From assembly GCA_965200825.1 (NCBI GenBank), contig OZ241385.1:620001-684000 (forward strand): DNA of 64,000 nt, read 5' to 3'. Made by a program: the position numbers and the translations under genes. The first letter of the stretch is position 1; each line of letters begins with the position of its first letter. Below, piece by piece: positions 46,099-54,617 of the stretch. This DNA comes from Bin80 sp026709335. Lineage in GTDB: Bacteria; Bacteroidota; Rhodothermia; Rhodothermales; Bin80. The notes below the pieces were generated by a model. That model saw only the letters and a list, made by a program, of their open reading frames with translations, did no database searches and was not told the origin of the DNA.

Positions 46099-47457
46099 AT
46101 GTTTGAAAATCTCTCTCAGCGATTAGATGGAGCGATCAAACGCCTCACAGGGCAGGGTCGCATTACTGAACTCAACATTGCAGAATCAATGGGTGAGATT
46201 CGGCGTGCTCTTCTGGAAGCAGATGTGAACTATCAGGTTGCACGCGACTTCACCAATCGTGTCAAGGAGAAGGCGCTTGGAGATAAGGTTTTAAGGTCTG
46301 TGGCTCCTGGTCAGATGATCGTAAAGATTGTTTACGATGAACTTGTTCGCCTCTTGGGTGGAGATGCTACTGGAATCAATCTCGAAGGTCAACCGCCCGC
46401 TGTTATCCTGATTGCCGGATTGCAGGGGTCAGGGAAAACTACATTCAGTGCCAAACTCGCTTTGCATCTCCAATCCAGCGGACGCGTACCTCTTCTGGTC
46501 GCCGCCGATGTGTACCGTCCGGCAGCGGTAGATCAACTCAGTCGCCTTGGGGAAGAGATTAATGTTCCCGTATTCAGTATTACTTCTGATGATGGCAGTG
46601 TTATACAGGATGCACTAAATGTGGTCAAGGAAGCAGTATCATACGCCCGCAAACAGGCACGGGATACCGTAATCATCGACACTGCAGGCCGTCTTCATGT
46701 AGATGAGCGAATGATGAGCGAAGTTACCGAAATCAAACATCTCGTGCAGCCGACCGAAATTCTTTTCGTTGTAGACAGTATGACAGGTCAGGACGCCGTG
46801 AAGACAGCGAAGGAATTTAATGCACGTCTCAATTTTGATGGAGTTGTTCTGACGAAGCTCGATGGCGATACGCGTGGAGGAGCGGCGTTGTCCGTTCGTT
46901 CGGTTGTGGATAAACCGATCAAATTTGCTTCAACAGGAGAAAAGATCAATCAACTGACTGCCTTTTTTCCAGACAGAATGGCTCGACGCATTCTGGGAAT
47001 GGGAGACGTGGTCAGCCTCGTTGAAAAGGCACAGGAGCAGTATGATGAAGAGCAGGCTGAAGTTTTACGCCGGAAAATTCGCAAAGCATCCTTTGATCTG
47101 GAGGATTATTATCAGCAGCTCCAAAAAATGAAATCCATGGGATCCATAAAAGACATGCTTGATATGGTTCCTGGGATTGGAAAACAGCTCGGAAATACGC
47201 AACTGCAAGAGGATGATTTGTGGAAGTCCGAAGCTTTGATTCTTAGCATGACACCATGGGAACGTGCACATCCCGAGTCAATTAATGGTAGCAGGAGGCG
47301 ACGCATTGCGGACGGGAGTGGTCTGGAAGTAAGGGATTTGAATAGTCTTTTACGTCAACTCAGACACATGCGTAAGCTCCTGAAACGAATGCAGTCTAAG
47401 GCGAGTAAAGGTAAACCTGTAGATATCTCCGCGTTGCTACAGCAGGCGACGCGATAA
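46099..47457 (+). CDS. ffh: signal recognition particle protein Ffh
   Basis: A 452-residue SRP GTPase that binds signal peptides of nascent membrane and secreted proteins. The NG domain has GLQGSGKTTFSAKLA (P-loop), DTAGRLHVDE and TKLDGDTRGGAAL. The methionine-rich M domain includes the SRP-RNA-binding motif SRRRRIADGSGL. It leads the dense plus-strand operon; rpsP follows after 30 bases. Confidence 0.96.
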   Translation: MFENLSQRLDGAIKRLTGQGRITELNIAESMGEIRRALLEADVNYQVARDFTNRVKEKALGDKVLRSVAPGQMIVKIVYDELVRLLGGDATGINLEGQPPAVILIAGLQGSGKTTFSAKLALHLQSSGRVPLLVAADVYRPAAVDQLSRLGEEINVPVFSITSDDGSVIQDALNVVKEAVSYARKQARDTVIIDTAGRLHVDERMMSEVTEIKHLVQPTEILFVVDSMTGQDAVKTAKEFNARLNFDGVVLTKLDGDTRGGAALSVRSVVDKPIKFASTGEKINQLTAFFPDRMARRILGMGDVVSLVEKAQEQYDEEQAEVLRRKIRKASFDLEDYYQQLQKMKSMGSIKDMLDMVPGIGKQLGNTQLQEDDLWKSEALILSMTPWERAHPESINGSRRRRIADGSGLEVRDLNSLLRQLRHMRKLLKRMQSKASKGKPVDISALLQQATR

Positions 47458-47487
47458 CTCTCATATTCTAAACATAACTCAAGTAAG

Positions 47488-48018
47488 GTGGCTGTAAAAA
47501 TCAGATTACGCCGTATGGGGCGAAAAAAGAAACCAATTTGGGCGATTGTCGCTGCGGATTCGCGCGCACCCCGGGATGGAAAATTCATTGAAGATCTCGG
47601 GCGGTATTATTCGCTGGAAGAACCGGCACGTGTAGAACTCAAGGAAGATCGGGTAAAACACTGGCTCAAAGTTGGTGCTCAACCAACCGATACGGTACGA
47701 AGTCTATTGAGTCGTCAAGGACTTCTCTTGGGTCTGCATATGGAGCATAAAGGTGCTGAGCCTGATGCAATTGCGGAGGCAGTGGAAGCACACCGCCAAC
47801 ACCGTCAGGATAAACTTCAGGCGGCTGCAAAAGTGACCGTTGCGGAGCTCCGTCAGAATGCATTGGATGCTGAGGTGCAGGCAGCTGAAAAACGAGAGGC
47901 TGAATTACTTGAAAAACGAAAAAAAGCAGCCGAAGCTGCAGCAGAGGAAAGAGCTCGCAAAGCGGCATTAGCAGCTGCTGAAAAAGCAGCCGAAGAAGAA
48001 ACTGAAGAAATTGCCTGA
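47488..48018 (+). CDS. rpsP: ribosomal protein bS16 with long C-terminal extension
   Basis: A 176-residue protein starting at GTG, giving MAVKIRLRRMGRKKKP, the universal S16 beginning. The core ends near residue 85. About 90 further residues form a charged helical tail rich in Ala, Glu, Lys and Arg (EKRKKAAEAAAEERARKAAL). E. coli S16 has 82 residues; tails of this kind are common in Bacteroidota relatives. The place between ffh and rimM-trmD is the conserved order. Confidence 0.94.
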   Translation: MAVKIRLRRMGRKKKPIWAIVAADSRAPRDGKFIEDLGRYYSLEEPARVELKEDRVKHWLKVGAQPTDTVRSLLSRQGLLLGLHMEHKGAEPDAIAEAVEAHRQHRQDKLQAAAKVTVAELRQNALDAEVQAAEKREAELLEKRKKAAEAAAEERARKAALAAAEKAAEEETEEIA

Positions 48019-48035
48019 TCAAGAGGTGACTATTG

Positions 48036-48575
48036 ATGGGCACCCCGTTGTCAGAAAATCTTTTGATCGTTGGGCGAATTGTTCGAACACATGGATTAAA
48101 AGGCGAATGCAAAGTGGTGCCAGAAAGTGATGACCCAAATCGATTACAGAGTTTGAAGAGAATTTGGCTGGGAGCAACTCCTCAGACCGCGGAACTCTAC
48201 GAAATAACCGGCACCAGATTACAAACATCCAAACGAGGCACAATCGTATTGATGCAATTCTCAGGAATTCATACTGTGAGCGATGCAGAGCGTTTGGGAA
48301 AGCCTTTGGTTTTTGCGCATCAAGAGGATCTTCCGCCTTTGCAACCGGGGGAGTTTTTTCTGCATGATTTGTTTGGAATTGAGGTCGTTACGGAGGAGGG
48401 AGAGATTGTTGGTAAACTCAAAGATGTGTGGGAGACACAGAATTATCCGCTCTATTTGATTGAACGTCCGGGGAACAAAGAAATCTTTATTCCGGCAGTT
48501 CCCTCGCTTATCGTATCAACACATATTGAACAGAAGCGTCTGGTCGTCAGAGCAGTTGAGGGACTTTTAGAGTAG
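48036..48575 (+). CDS. rimM: ribosome maturation factor RimM
   Basis: A 179-residue 30S assembly factor. The start is the ATG at 48036, after agaggtga; a TTG just before it is ignored. The N-terminal domain has VGRIVRTHGLKGECKV. The C-terminal PRC barrel has DLFGIEVVTEEGEIVGKL and IPAVPSLI. RimM helps assemble the S19-containing 30S head and partners TrmD in the operon. Confidence 0.95.
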   Translation: MGTPLSENLLIVGRIVRTHGLKGECKVVPESDDPNRLQSLKRIWLGATPQTAELYEITGTRLQTSKRGTIVLMQFSGIHTVSDAERLGKPLVFAHQEDLPPLQPGEFFLHDLFGIEVVTEEGEIVGKLKDVWETQNYPLYLIERPGNKEIFIPAVPSLIVSTHIEQKRLVVRAVEGLLE

Positions 48576-48583
48576 AATGTGCT

Positions 48584-49264
48584 ATGCGAATTGATCTATT
48601 GACGGCGCATCCGAATCAACTCAGAAAAGCACTTGACCTTACGGTCTTGCGGCGGACCGATGAAAAATGTAAAGTGAGGATACACGATCTTCGATTGTAT
48701 GCCGCCGGAGAGCACAGACAAATAGATGACTATCCCTACGGTGGAGGTGCAGGAATGGTGTTAAAACCGGAGCCAATCTTTACTTGTATTGAGACATTGG
48801 ATCATGTTCCCGATGAAATCATCTATCTGAGCCCGGATGGCGAACCCTTTAACCAGGCTCTTGCGAATAGACTCTCTCTCAAAAACCATCTGGTATTACT
48901 TGCTGGACATTACAAGGGGGTAGATCATCGGGTGCGGGAAACTCTGATCACTCGAGAAATCTCCATTGGTGATTACGTGTTGAGTGGTGGAGAACTTCCG
49001 GCACTTTTAATTCTGGATGCGGTTCTTCGGTTAGTCCCCAAGGTACTCGGAGATTCACAATCTGCTCTGGATGATTCGTTTCAGGATGGACTCCTTGGTG
49101 CACCGGCATATACGAGGCCAGCTTCCTTTCGTGGGCTCAGGGTTCCTGAAGTACTTCTCAGCGGGAATCATAACAAAATTGCCGAATGGCGTGATGAAAT
49201 TCGGCAACAGCGTACCCGGGAACGGCGCCCGGATCTCTGGCAACAATACGCCGCTCAGGTTTAA
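48584..49264 (+). CDS. trmD: tRNA (guanine-N1-)-methyltransferase TrmD
   Basis: A 226-residue SPOUT methyltransferase modifying G37 of tRNAs with AdoMet. It has DDYPYGGGAGMVLKPEP, the knot segment YLSPDGEPFNQ, LLAGHYKGVDHRVRE and the trefoil-knot IGDYVLSGGELPAL. The catalytic Asp lies in DDSFQDGLLGAPAYTRP. It starts 8 bases after rimM. Confidence 0.96.
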   Translation: MRIDLLTAHPNQLRKALDLTVLRRTDEKCKVRIHDLRLYAAGEHRQIDDYPYGGGAGMVLKPEPIFTCIETLDHVPDEIIYLSPDGEPFNQALANRLSLKNHLVLLAGHYKGVDHRVRETLITREISIGDYVLSGGELPALLILDAVLRLVPKVLGDSQSALDDSFQDGLLGAPAYTRPASFRGLRVPEVLLSGNHNKIAEWRDEIRQQRTRERRPDLWQQYAAQV

Positions 49265-49282
49265 CTTATAGACTCTAGAATC

Positions 49283-49642
49283 ATGTCCCAAGATCTACTC
49301 AAAATTGTAGAAGCAACGCAGTTCCGCGATGAACCGCTCCCGGAATTTGGTGCGGGAGATACGATCTCTGTACATCTGCGCGTGACTGAAGGCGACAAGG
49401 AGCGCATACAGATTTTTCAGGGTACGGTGATTTCCATTCGTGGTGCAGGCACGAACAAGACCTTCATGGTCAGAAAAATTTCTGGCGGGGTAGGGGTTGA
49501 GCGTGTATTTCCGTTTCATTCCCCAAAAATCGCACGAGTTGAAGTCAAACGCCGCGGCAAAGTGCGGCGAGCGAAGCTCTATTATCTGCGTGGTTTACGA
49601 GGTAAGGCTTCGCGCATCAAGGAGAAGGTACGAGATTCATAG
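49283..49642 (+). CDS. rplS: ribosomal protein bL19
   Basis: A 119-residue large-subunit protein. Recognisable stretches are PEFGAGDTISVHLRVTEG, RIQIFQGTVISIRGAG, VERVFPFHSPKIARVEV and RRGKVRRAKLYYLRG. It completes the conserved rpsP-rimM-trmD-rplS order and ends 8 bases before the MqnA-like gene. Confidence 0.96.
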   Translation: MSQDLLKIVEATQFRDEPLPEFGAGDTISVHLRVTEGDKERIQIFQGTVISIRGAGTNKTFMVRKISGGVGVERVFPFHSPKIARVEVKRRGKVRRAKLYYLRGLRGKASRIKEKVRDS

Positions 49643-49650
49643 AATTGCCA

Positions 49651-50409
49651 ATGCAACTGGCGTTCTGGAATTTTCCGCCCGTGGAATGCATCGAAACTGC
49701 TGCGCAGTCCATAGGTGTGCAGGTAGAAAAACAGTCTGCTTCAAGCTGTGTTGATTTATTAAATCGGGAACAGGTTGATTTCGCACTTTTACCTGTGACC
49801 ACTGCGCTGGCTGCCGCAGATGAGTTAGATATCCTACCCGGTGGTGCGATATCCTCGTGGGAATATCCGTTTGCATGGATTCAGAGACATGAGAGCTTTC
49901 AGCAGATTCAGACACTGAAATCCATTCCTGGGCGGATTCTGGAGGAATTCATGATAAGAGTAATCCTCAAAGAACATTATGGTCAAAAGATACGAATCGT
50001 CTCCGATCAGGATGCTGATATTGAATTACATTTGGAGACAGATATCCCCAATCATGCAAATGGTCCCGGAATACTGGACTTGGGACAGGAATGGTATGAG
50101 CTTGCCCAGTACCCAATGGTATGGGGAGTATATTGTTGCCTGAGGGAACGTGTGAATGATGAAATGACGCAATTGCTGATCAAACTCACCGAAGAGGCCG
50201 AACTCGTTGCCCAGAGTTGGGGGGCCCGTTCATCTTCCGCGAAAGATCAATTTTTCGGCCAGAGTCTCAGGTTTCGCCTGGATGATGTTGCAATCGCTGG
50301 TCTCACGGCAATTCGTGATTATATGTATTATTATGGACTTACAAAGGATCCTGCGCCGTTGTCAATATCAAACATAGAGGATGCGCAGCAGGTGCCATGG
50401 TGGGGGTAG
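49651..50409 (+). CDS. MqnA-like chorismate dehydratase (menaquinone, futalosine route)
   Basis: A 252-residue protein related to the MqnA/MqnD periplasmic-binding-like enzymes. The start at ATG 49651 gives MQLAFWNFPPVECIETAA. Family features include the LLNREQVDFALLPVTTAL stretch, DLGQEWYELAQYPMVWGVY and the closing YYYGL. MqnA converts chorismate to 3-enolpyruvyl benzoate, the first futalosine-pathway step. The protein is divergent, so MqnD or an unassigned relative is possible. No other mqn gene is in the window, and its placement in a ribosome-assembly operon is unusual. Confidence 0.6.
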   Translation: MQLAFWNFPPVECIETAAQSIGVQVEKQSASSCVDLLNREQVDFALLPVTTALAAADELDILPGGAISSWEYPFAWIQRHESFQQIQTLKSIPGRILEEFMIRVILKEHYGQKIRIVSDQDADIELHLETDIPNHANGPGILDLGQEWYELAQYPMVWGVYCCLRERVNDEMTQLLIKLTEEAELVAQSWGARSSSAKDQFFGQSLRFRLDDVAIAGLTAIRDYMYYYGLTKDPAPLSISNIEDAQQVPWWG

Positions 50410-50445
50410 AATTCAATGCGATTTGAAGAGAAATGAGTCTGAACA

Positions 50446-50901
50446 ATGGGGATGCCAAAATCAGTTCTGGCCAGCAATCGCAGAGCTCGCCGGGAATATC
50501 ATATTCTGGATACTATTGAGGCAGGTATCGCTTTGGTCGGGACCGAGGTGAAATCAATTCGTGATGGACGAGTAAGCCTCGCAGAGTCGTGGTGCAAAAT
50601 TGATCAACATGAGATCTTTCTCGTTGATACTCATGTTTCCCCCTACAGTCATGGAAACTTAAATAATCATGATCCACTGCGTCCCAAGAAACTCCTGTTG
50701 CATCGCAAAGAGATTATGCGCTTGCAAAAGGCGGTAGAGCAGAAAGGGAATACATTAATTCCGCTCAGTCTTTATTTGAAACGAGGTAAAATCAAGGTTC
50801 AATTGGGAATTGCCAAGGGCAAAAAGTTATTTGACAAACGGGCTGACATTGCTGAACGGGATACAAAACGTCAATTGGAGCGCACTTTGAAGCAATACTG
50901 A
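50446..50901 (+). CDS. smpB: tmRNA-binding protein SmpB
   Basis: A 151-residue protein that works with tmRNA in rescuing stalled ribosomes. It carries ARREYHILDTIEAGIALVGTEVKSIRDGRVSL and ends with the basic KKLFDKRADIAERDTKRQLER tail in two recognisable halves. A second in-frame ATG at 50452 is possible. It is 36 bases downstream of the MqnA-like gene and 1 base upstream of tyrS. The tmRNA gene is not in the window. Confidence 0.95.
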   Translation: MGMPKSVLASNRRARREYHILDTIEAGIALVGTEVKSIRDGRVSLAESWCKIDQHEIFLVDTHVSPYSHGNLNNHDPLRPKKLLLHRKEIMRLQKAVEQKGNTLIPLSLYLKRGKIKVQLGIAKGKKLFDKRADIAERDTKRQLERTLKQY

Positions 50902-50902
50902 T

Positions 50903-52114
50903 ATGTACTTTCCACCTGTAGAAGAGCAAATTCTGCACTTAAAGTCTGGCGTGCAGGAGATTATTCCGGAAGAAGAATTGCGTGCGAAACTGGAGAAAGC
51001 CGTAAAGACAGGGAAACCATTGACTGTGAAGCTGGGATGTGATCCCAGTCGGCCAGATTTACATCTCGGGCATGCCGTCGTATTGAGGAAGCTGCGGCAG
51101 TTTCAGGATTTTGGTCACGAAATTGTATTGATTATTGGAGATTTTACCGGGATGATTGGAGATGCGAGCGGGCGCTCAAAAATGAGGCCTGCTCTTTCTT
51201 TGGAAGAAACGCGTCGCAATGGAGAGACTTATTTTCAGCAGGCTTCCAAGATTCTCCTTCCCGAGCGTATCAAAATTGTATATAATTCTCAATGGCTAGG
51301 TAAGCTCTCATTTGAGGATGTAGTCCGCCTCGCGGGCAAGACTACGGTTGCTCGAATGCTGGAGCGAGATGATTTTGCCGGGCGCTATGCCAGAGGAGAT
51401 GCGATAGGAATACATGAATTCCTATACCCATTGGCGCAAGCCCAAGATTCCGTGGAGATTAGGGCAGATATTGAACTTGGGGGAACCGATCAGAAATTCA
51501 ATCTGCTCATGGGGCGGAGCGTACAAAAGAGCGTTGGTCAGGTACCCCAAGTCTGTATAACCCTTCCAATTTTGGAGGGGCTTGATGGAGCCGAAAAAAT
51601 GTCCAAATCACTGGACAATTATATAGGAATCACAGAGTCTGCAGAAACAATGTACGGGAAGATCCTTTCCATTCCTGATACCTTGATCTATCGCTATTTT
51701 GAGCTTGCAAGTGATGAGACGGTCAATGAGTTGCCGGCATTAAAAAAACTGTCCAGCGAAGCCCCTCGGGATGCAAAGCACCGGCTGGCATTCTCCATTA
51801 CACGGCTCTATCATGGAGCAAAACAGGCCAGAGAGGCAAGTGAATATTTTGAGCGTACCGTGATCCGCAAGGAGATCCCAGAGAATATACCATCTTTCAG
51901 GCCTGAACTTGAGGATCCTGTTGGACTTCTGAATCTTTTGACAGTATCCGGTTTAACGCCATCAAATGGTGCCGCCCGCAGGTTAGTAGAGCAGGGAGCA
52001 GTCAGTATTGATGGGCGGAAGGTAACGGATAGTCGCTTGACCTTGGATGTTTCTACGTCGGCTCCATTTTTGATTAAAGTGGGGAAGCGTCGTTTTGTCC
52101 GAATTATTCGGTAA
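50903..52114 (+). CDS. tyrS: tyrosyl-tRNA synthetase
   Basis: A 403-residue class I synthetase. The HIGH-type motif is DLHLGHAVVLRKL and the KMSKS motif is AEKMSKSLDNYIG. The C-terminal S4 RNA-binding domain has ARRLVEQGAVSIDGRKV. Length and the HLGH form suggest the TyrS type that attaches tyrosine without an extra domain. It follows smpB by one base, so the two are coupled. Confidence 0.95.
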   Translation: MYFPPVEEQILHLKSGVQEIIPEEELRAKLEKAVKTGKPLTVKLGCDPSRPDLHLGHAVVLRKLRQFQDFGHEIVLIIGDFTGMIGDASGRSKMRPALSLEETRRNGETYFQQASKILLPERIKIVYNSQWLGKLSFEDVVRLAGKTTVARMLERDDFAGRYARGDAIGIHEFLYPLAQAQDSVEIRADIELGGTDQKFNLLMGRSVQKSVGQVPQVCITLPILEGLDGAEKMSKSLDNYIGITESAETMYGKILSIPDTLIYRYFELASDETVNELPALKKLSSEAPRDAKHRLAFSITRLYHGAKQAREASEYFERTVIRKEIPENIPSFRPELEDPVGLLNLLTVSGLTPSNGAARRLVEQGAVSIDGRKVTDSRLTLDVSTSAPFLIKVGKRRFVRIIR

Positions 52115-52192
52115 GTCAGGAGAAGATGGTGATGTATTATCTGCATCCAAAAGGAGGTCTTTGCGTATAGATTAACTCGATAAGACAGTACC

Positions 52193-54616
52193 ATGACACG
52201 ATTGATTATTTTCCTCGGATTTGGCTTATTTAGCTTGAATGTTGGGCTGGTCTTTGCCCAATCAGATCTACTTGAATCGGGGCATCAGGCCTTTCAGGAA
52301 GAACGTTACGAAGATGCGTTAGAGGAATTTCAGCAGCTTTCTACAGAAAATTCGGAGCTTGCTGAGGCACATTATATGATGTTTCGGGTCTACTTTGAAA
52401 CTCCGATGTTTGATGAGAGCCGTGCAAAAAGATCACTGGAAAAAGCTTTGGATATTGAGCCAGACAACGTTGAGTACTTGGTTGGATGGCTGAATCTGCA
52501 TAAAATTAAATCTTGGGGTCGCCTAGGAGATCGGTTACGAGAAGCCCGCCGAATCAATACTGCACGTAAAATCCTTAAGTTAGATTCAGACAATTCAGAC
52601 GCACACGAAGAACTCGGGAAAGTTTATATACGAGATTTTTGGCGGTTCCGCAATGCAATTATGCTTCCGTCGGTTAGTTATGGTTACGTGGGGAGTGTAC
52701 GAGATTCAGATGCTCCGGATTACGACGAACTTATAACCGGGTCTGCGGACAACCCATCAGGTGGAATCACCTCTCCTCTGGATCTTCCTGATTTGAATCC
52801 CAATGAAGTGTTTCTGGGAGATCAATTCAATATGGAACGACTCAGATCGCAGGGTGTGAACGTAGTGGATTTAAGCAAGCGGGCCGAAAGGGCATACCTG
52901 CGGGCAATCGGCCATTTTGAGAAGGTATTGGAAACTGATCCGAAAAGGCGTAGCGTGTATGATGAAATGATGCGCATCTATGCTCTAAAAGGAGAATATC
53001 TGGACGCTATGGGAACCCTCAATCTGATGTATGAATATTTCCCGGAAGATCCAGATTTATGGCGCTATTTTGGGATTTCGAATTATAAACTTGGAAATAT
53101 GGCGGTTGCGAATCGTGCATTCGAGACAGCATTCAAGTTTATGGATGAAGGTGAGAAACGTGCATATGAAGATTTACAACTTTTTCTGACAGGTGAGGAA
53201 AAAAACCTTGCGGAAATCAATCCGGTGGAATATCATGCCCAATTCTGGGATAGTCAGGATCCAAGATTCTTGACTCCATTCAACGAGCGGAAGCTGGAGC
53301 ATTACTTTCGGGTGACCTATGCAGATTTGCTCTATGCATCGGAAGGACTCAGTTTACGAGGTTGGGAGACCGAGCGAGGACAAATCCTTATTCGTTATGG
53401 CACGCCAGACTCTGATATTGTACTACATCCTCAAGAAGATGGTGTTTTTACCGCCCGTCAAGCGGTTGTTGGCGCTATGGTTAATTCCATCACAGAAGTT
53501 GCAGATACGAATCAACTTGCTCCCACCGTTGTGGAGGGAGATCAGTCCTTCGGTACCGTATATTCGACCGCTCGTCAGGCATTTGAGCAAATGAATGCCT
53601 ACAATATTTGGGAATACGGAGATTTCCGATTTGTATTTGAGGATCCTTTCCGTAACGGCGAATATCGCATGTATTCGCCTTCGGCAGAGGAAATGTCTCA
53701 GCGCATCAATAGCTACCTGAACGACTATGTGCAGATCACAAAGGAAGTGATCCGTGAAACACCACAAAGGTATGAATATATCGCTCCAGGACGCCAGATT
53801 GAAGTACCATTTTTAGTTAGTTCATTCAAGGGGGAGGGCGAACAGACGGATATTGCGGTGAGCTATGGAATTCCGATTGAATCCACATTTGATTCCTCTG
53901 AGGATTTAATTGATGTAACTGCAAGTACAGGAACATTTATAGTCAATGATCAGCGGGAAATCATCGTTGGTCGCCATCGAACGATTTATGGATTTCCTAC
54001 GAATCAGATCGTGTCGTTTGAGGAGCAAAACCTATGGATTGACACCCAGGAGATTGAAGCTCCCAATGGTACTCACGAGCTTTCTTTGGAATTCGAGACC
54101 GCCAGTGGGCAGACGGTCGCAGTTCAGCGCCGGGAAATTATCGTACCGAATTACAGTCAGGAAGGGCTTATGTTGAGTGATGTACTGCTTGCATACTCCG
54201 TTGAAGATACCGAAGATGGTCAGCCCTTATCAGCCCCGGAGATCGTTCGAAATGACCTTTCAATTCTTCCTGCGCCTTGGAGTGTCTATTCAACGGATCA
54301 ACCAGTCTATCTTTATTTTGAATTATATGGCCTAACCCAGAATAGTGAGGGGAACACCAGTTACAGCATAGAAATCACTCTTGATCCGAAAAGTACTGAT
54401 CGTGGCGTGAGGAATGCTGTTAGACGCTTGTTTGGCAGGGGACAGAAAGGGGTATCGGTAAGCTACGAAGGAACGGGGGGCAATCCCGAAGAATCTTTAT
54501 ATCAGATCCTAGATATCAAAGAACAGGAGACTGGACTTTATACGCTTACTTTACAAGTGGAAGATCTGGTAACAGGTCAGAACACCAAACGTACGCAGGA
54601 CCTGTTCCTGGAATAG
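52193..54616 (+). CDS. GWxTD-domain protein with TPR region, exported
   Basis: An 807-residue protein with a signal peptide (MTRLIIFLGFGLFSLNVGLV then FAQS). The first 300 residues are TPR-like (SGHQAFQEERYEDALEEFQ, YEYFPEDPDLWRYFG). The GWxTD motif appears as GWETERGQILIRYGTP from residue 390. A beta-rich C-terminus follows (SFEEQNLWIDTQE). GWxTD proteins are common in Bacteroidota, Rhodothermota and Acidobacteriota and have no known reaction. It ends one base from the convergent E1 gene. Confidence 0.85.
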   Translation: MTRLIIFLGFGLFSLNVGLVFAQSDLLESGHQAFQEERYEDALEEFQQLSTENSELAEAHYMMFRVYFETPMFDESRAKRSLEKALDIEPDNVEYLVGWLNLHKIKSWGRLGDRLREARRINTARKILKLDSDNSDAHEELGKVYIRDFWRFRNAIMLPSVSYGYVGSVRDSDAPDYDELITGSADNPSGGITSPLDLPDLNPNEVFLGDQFNMERLRSQGVNVVDLSKRAERAYLRAIGHFEKVLETDPKRRSVYDEMMRIYALKGEYLDAMGTLNLMYEYFPEDPDLWRYFGISNYKLGNMAVANRAFETAFKFMDEGEKRAYEDLQLFLTGEEKNLAEINPVEYHAQFWDSQDPRFLTPFNERKLEHYFRVTYADLLYASEGLSLRGWETERGQILIRYGTPDSDIVLHPQEDGVFTARQAVVGAMVNSITEVADTNQLAPTVVEGDQSFGTVYSTARQAFEQMNAYNIWEYGDFRFVFEDPFRNGEYRMYSPSAEEMSQRINSYLNDYVQITKEVIRETPQRYEYIAPGRQIEVPFLVSSFKGEGEQTDIAVSYGIPIESTFDSSEDLIDVTASTGTFIVNDQREIIVGRHRTIYGFPTNQIVSFEEQNLWIDTQEIEAPNGTHELSLEFETASGQTVAVQRREIIVPNYSQEGLMLSDVLLAYSVEDTEDGQPLSAPEIVRNDLSILPAPWSVYSTDQPVYLYFELYGLTQNSEGNTSYSIEITLDPKSTDRGVRNAVRRLFGRGQKGVSVSYEGTGGNPEESLYQILDIKEQETGLYTLTLQVEDLVTGQNTKRTQDLFLE

Positions 54617-54617
54617 T

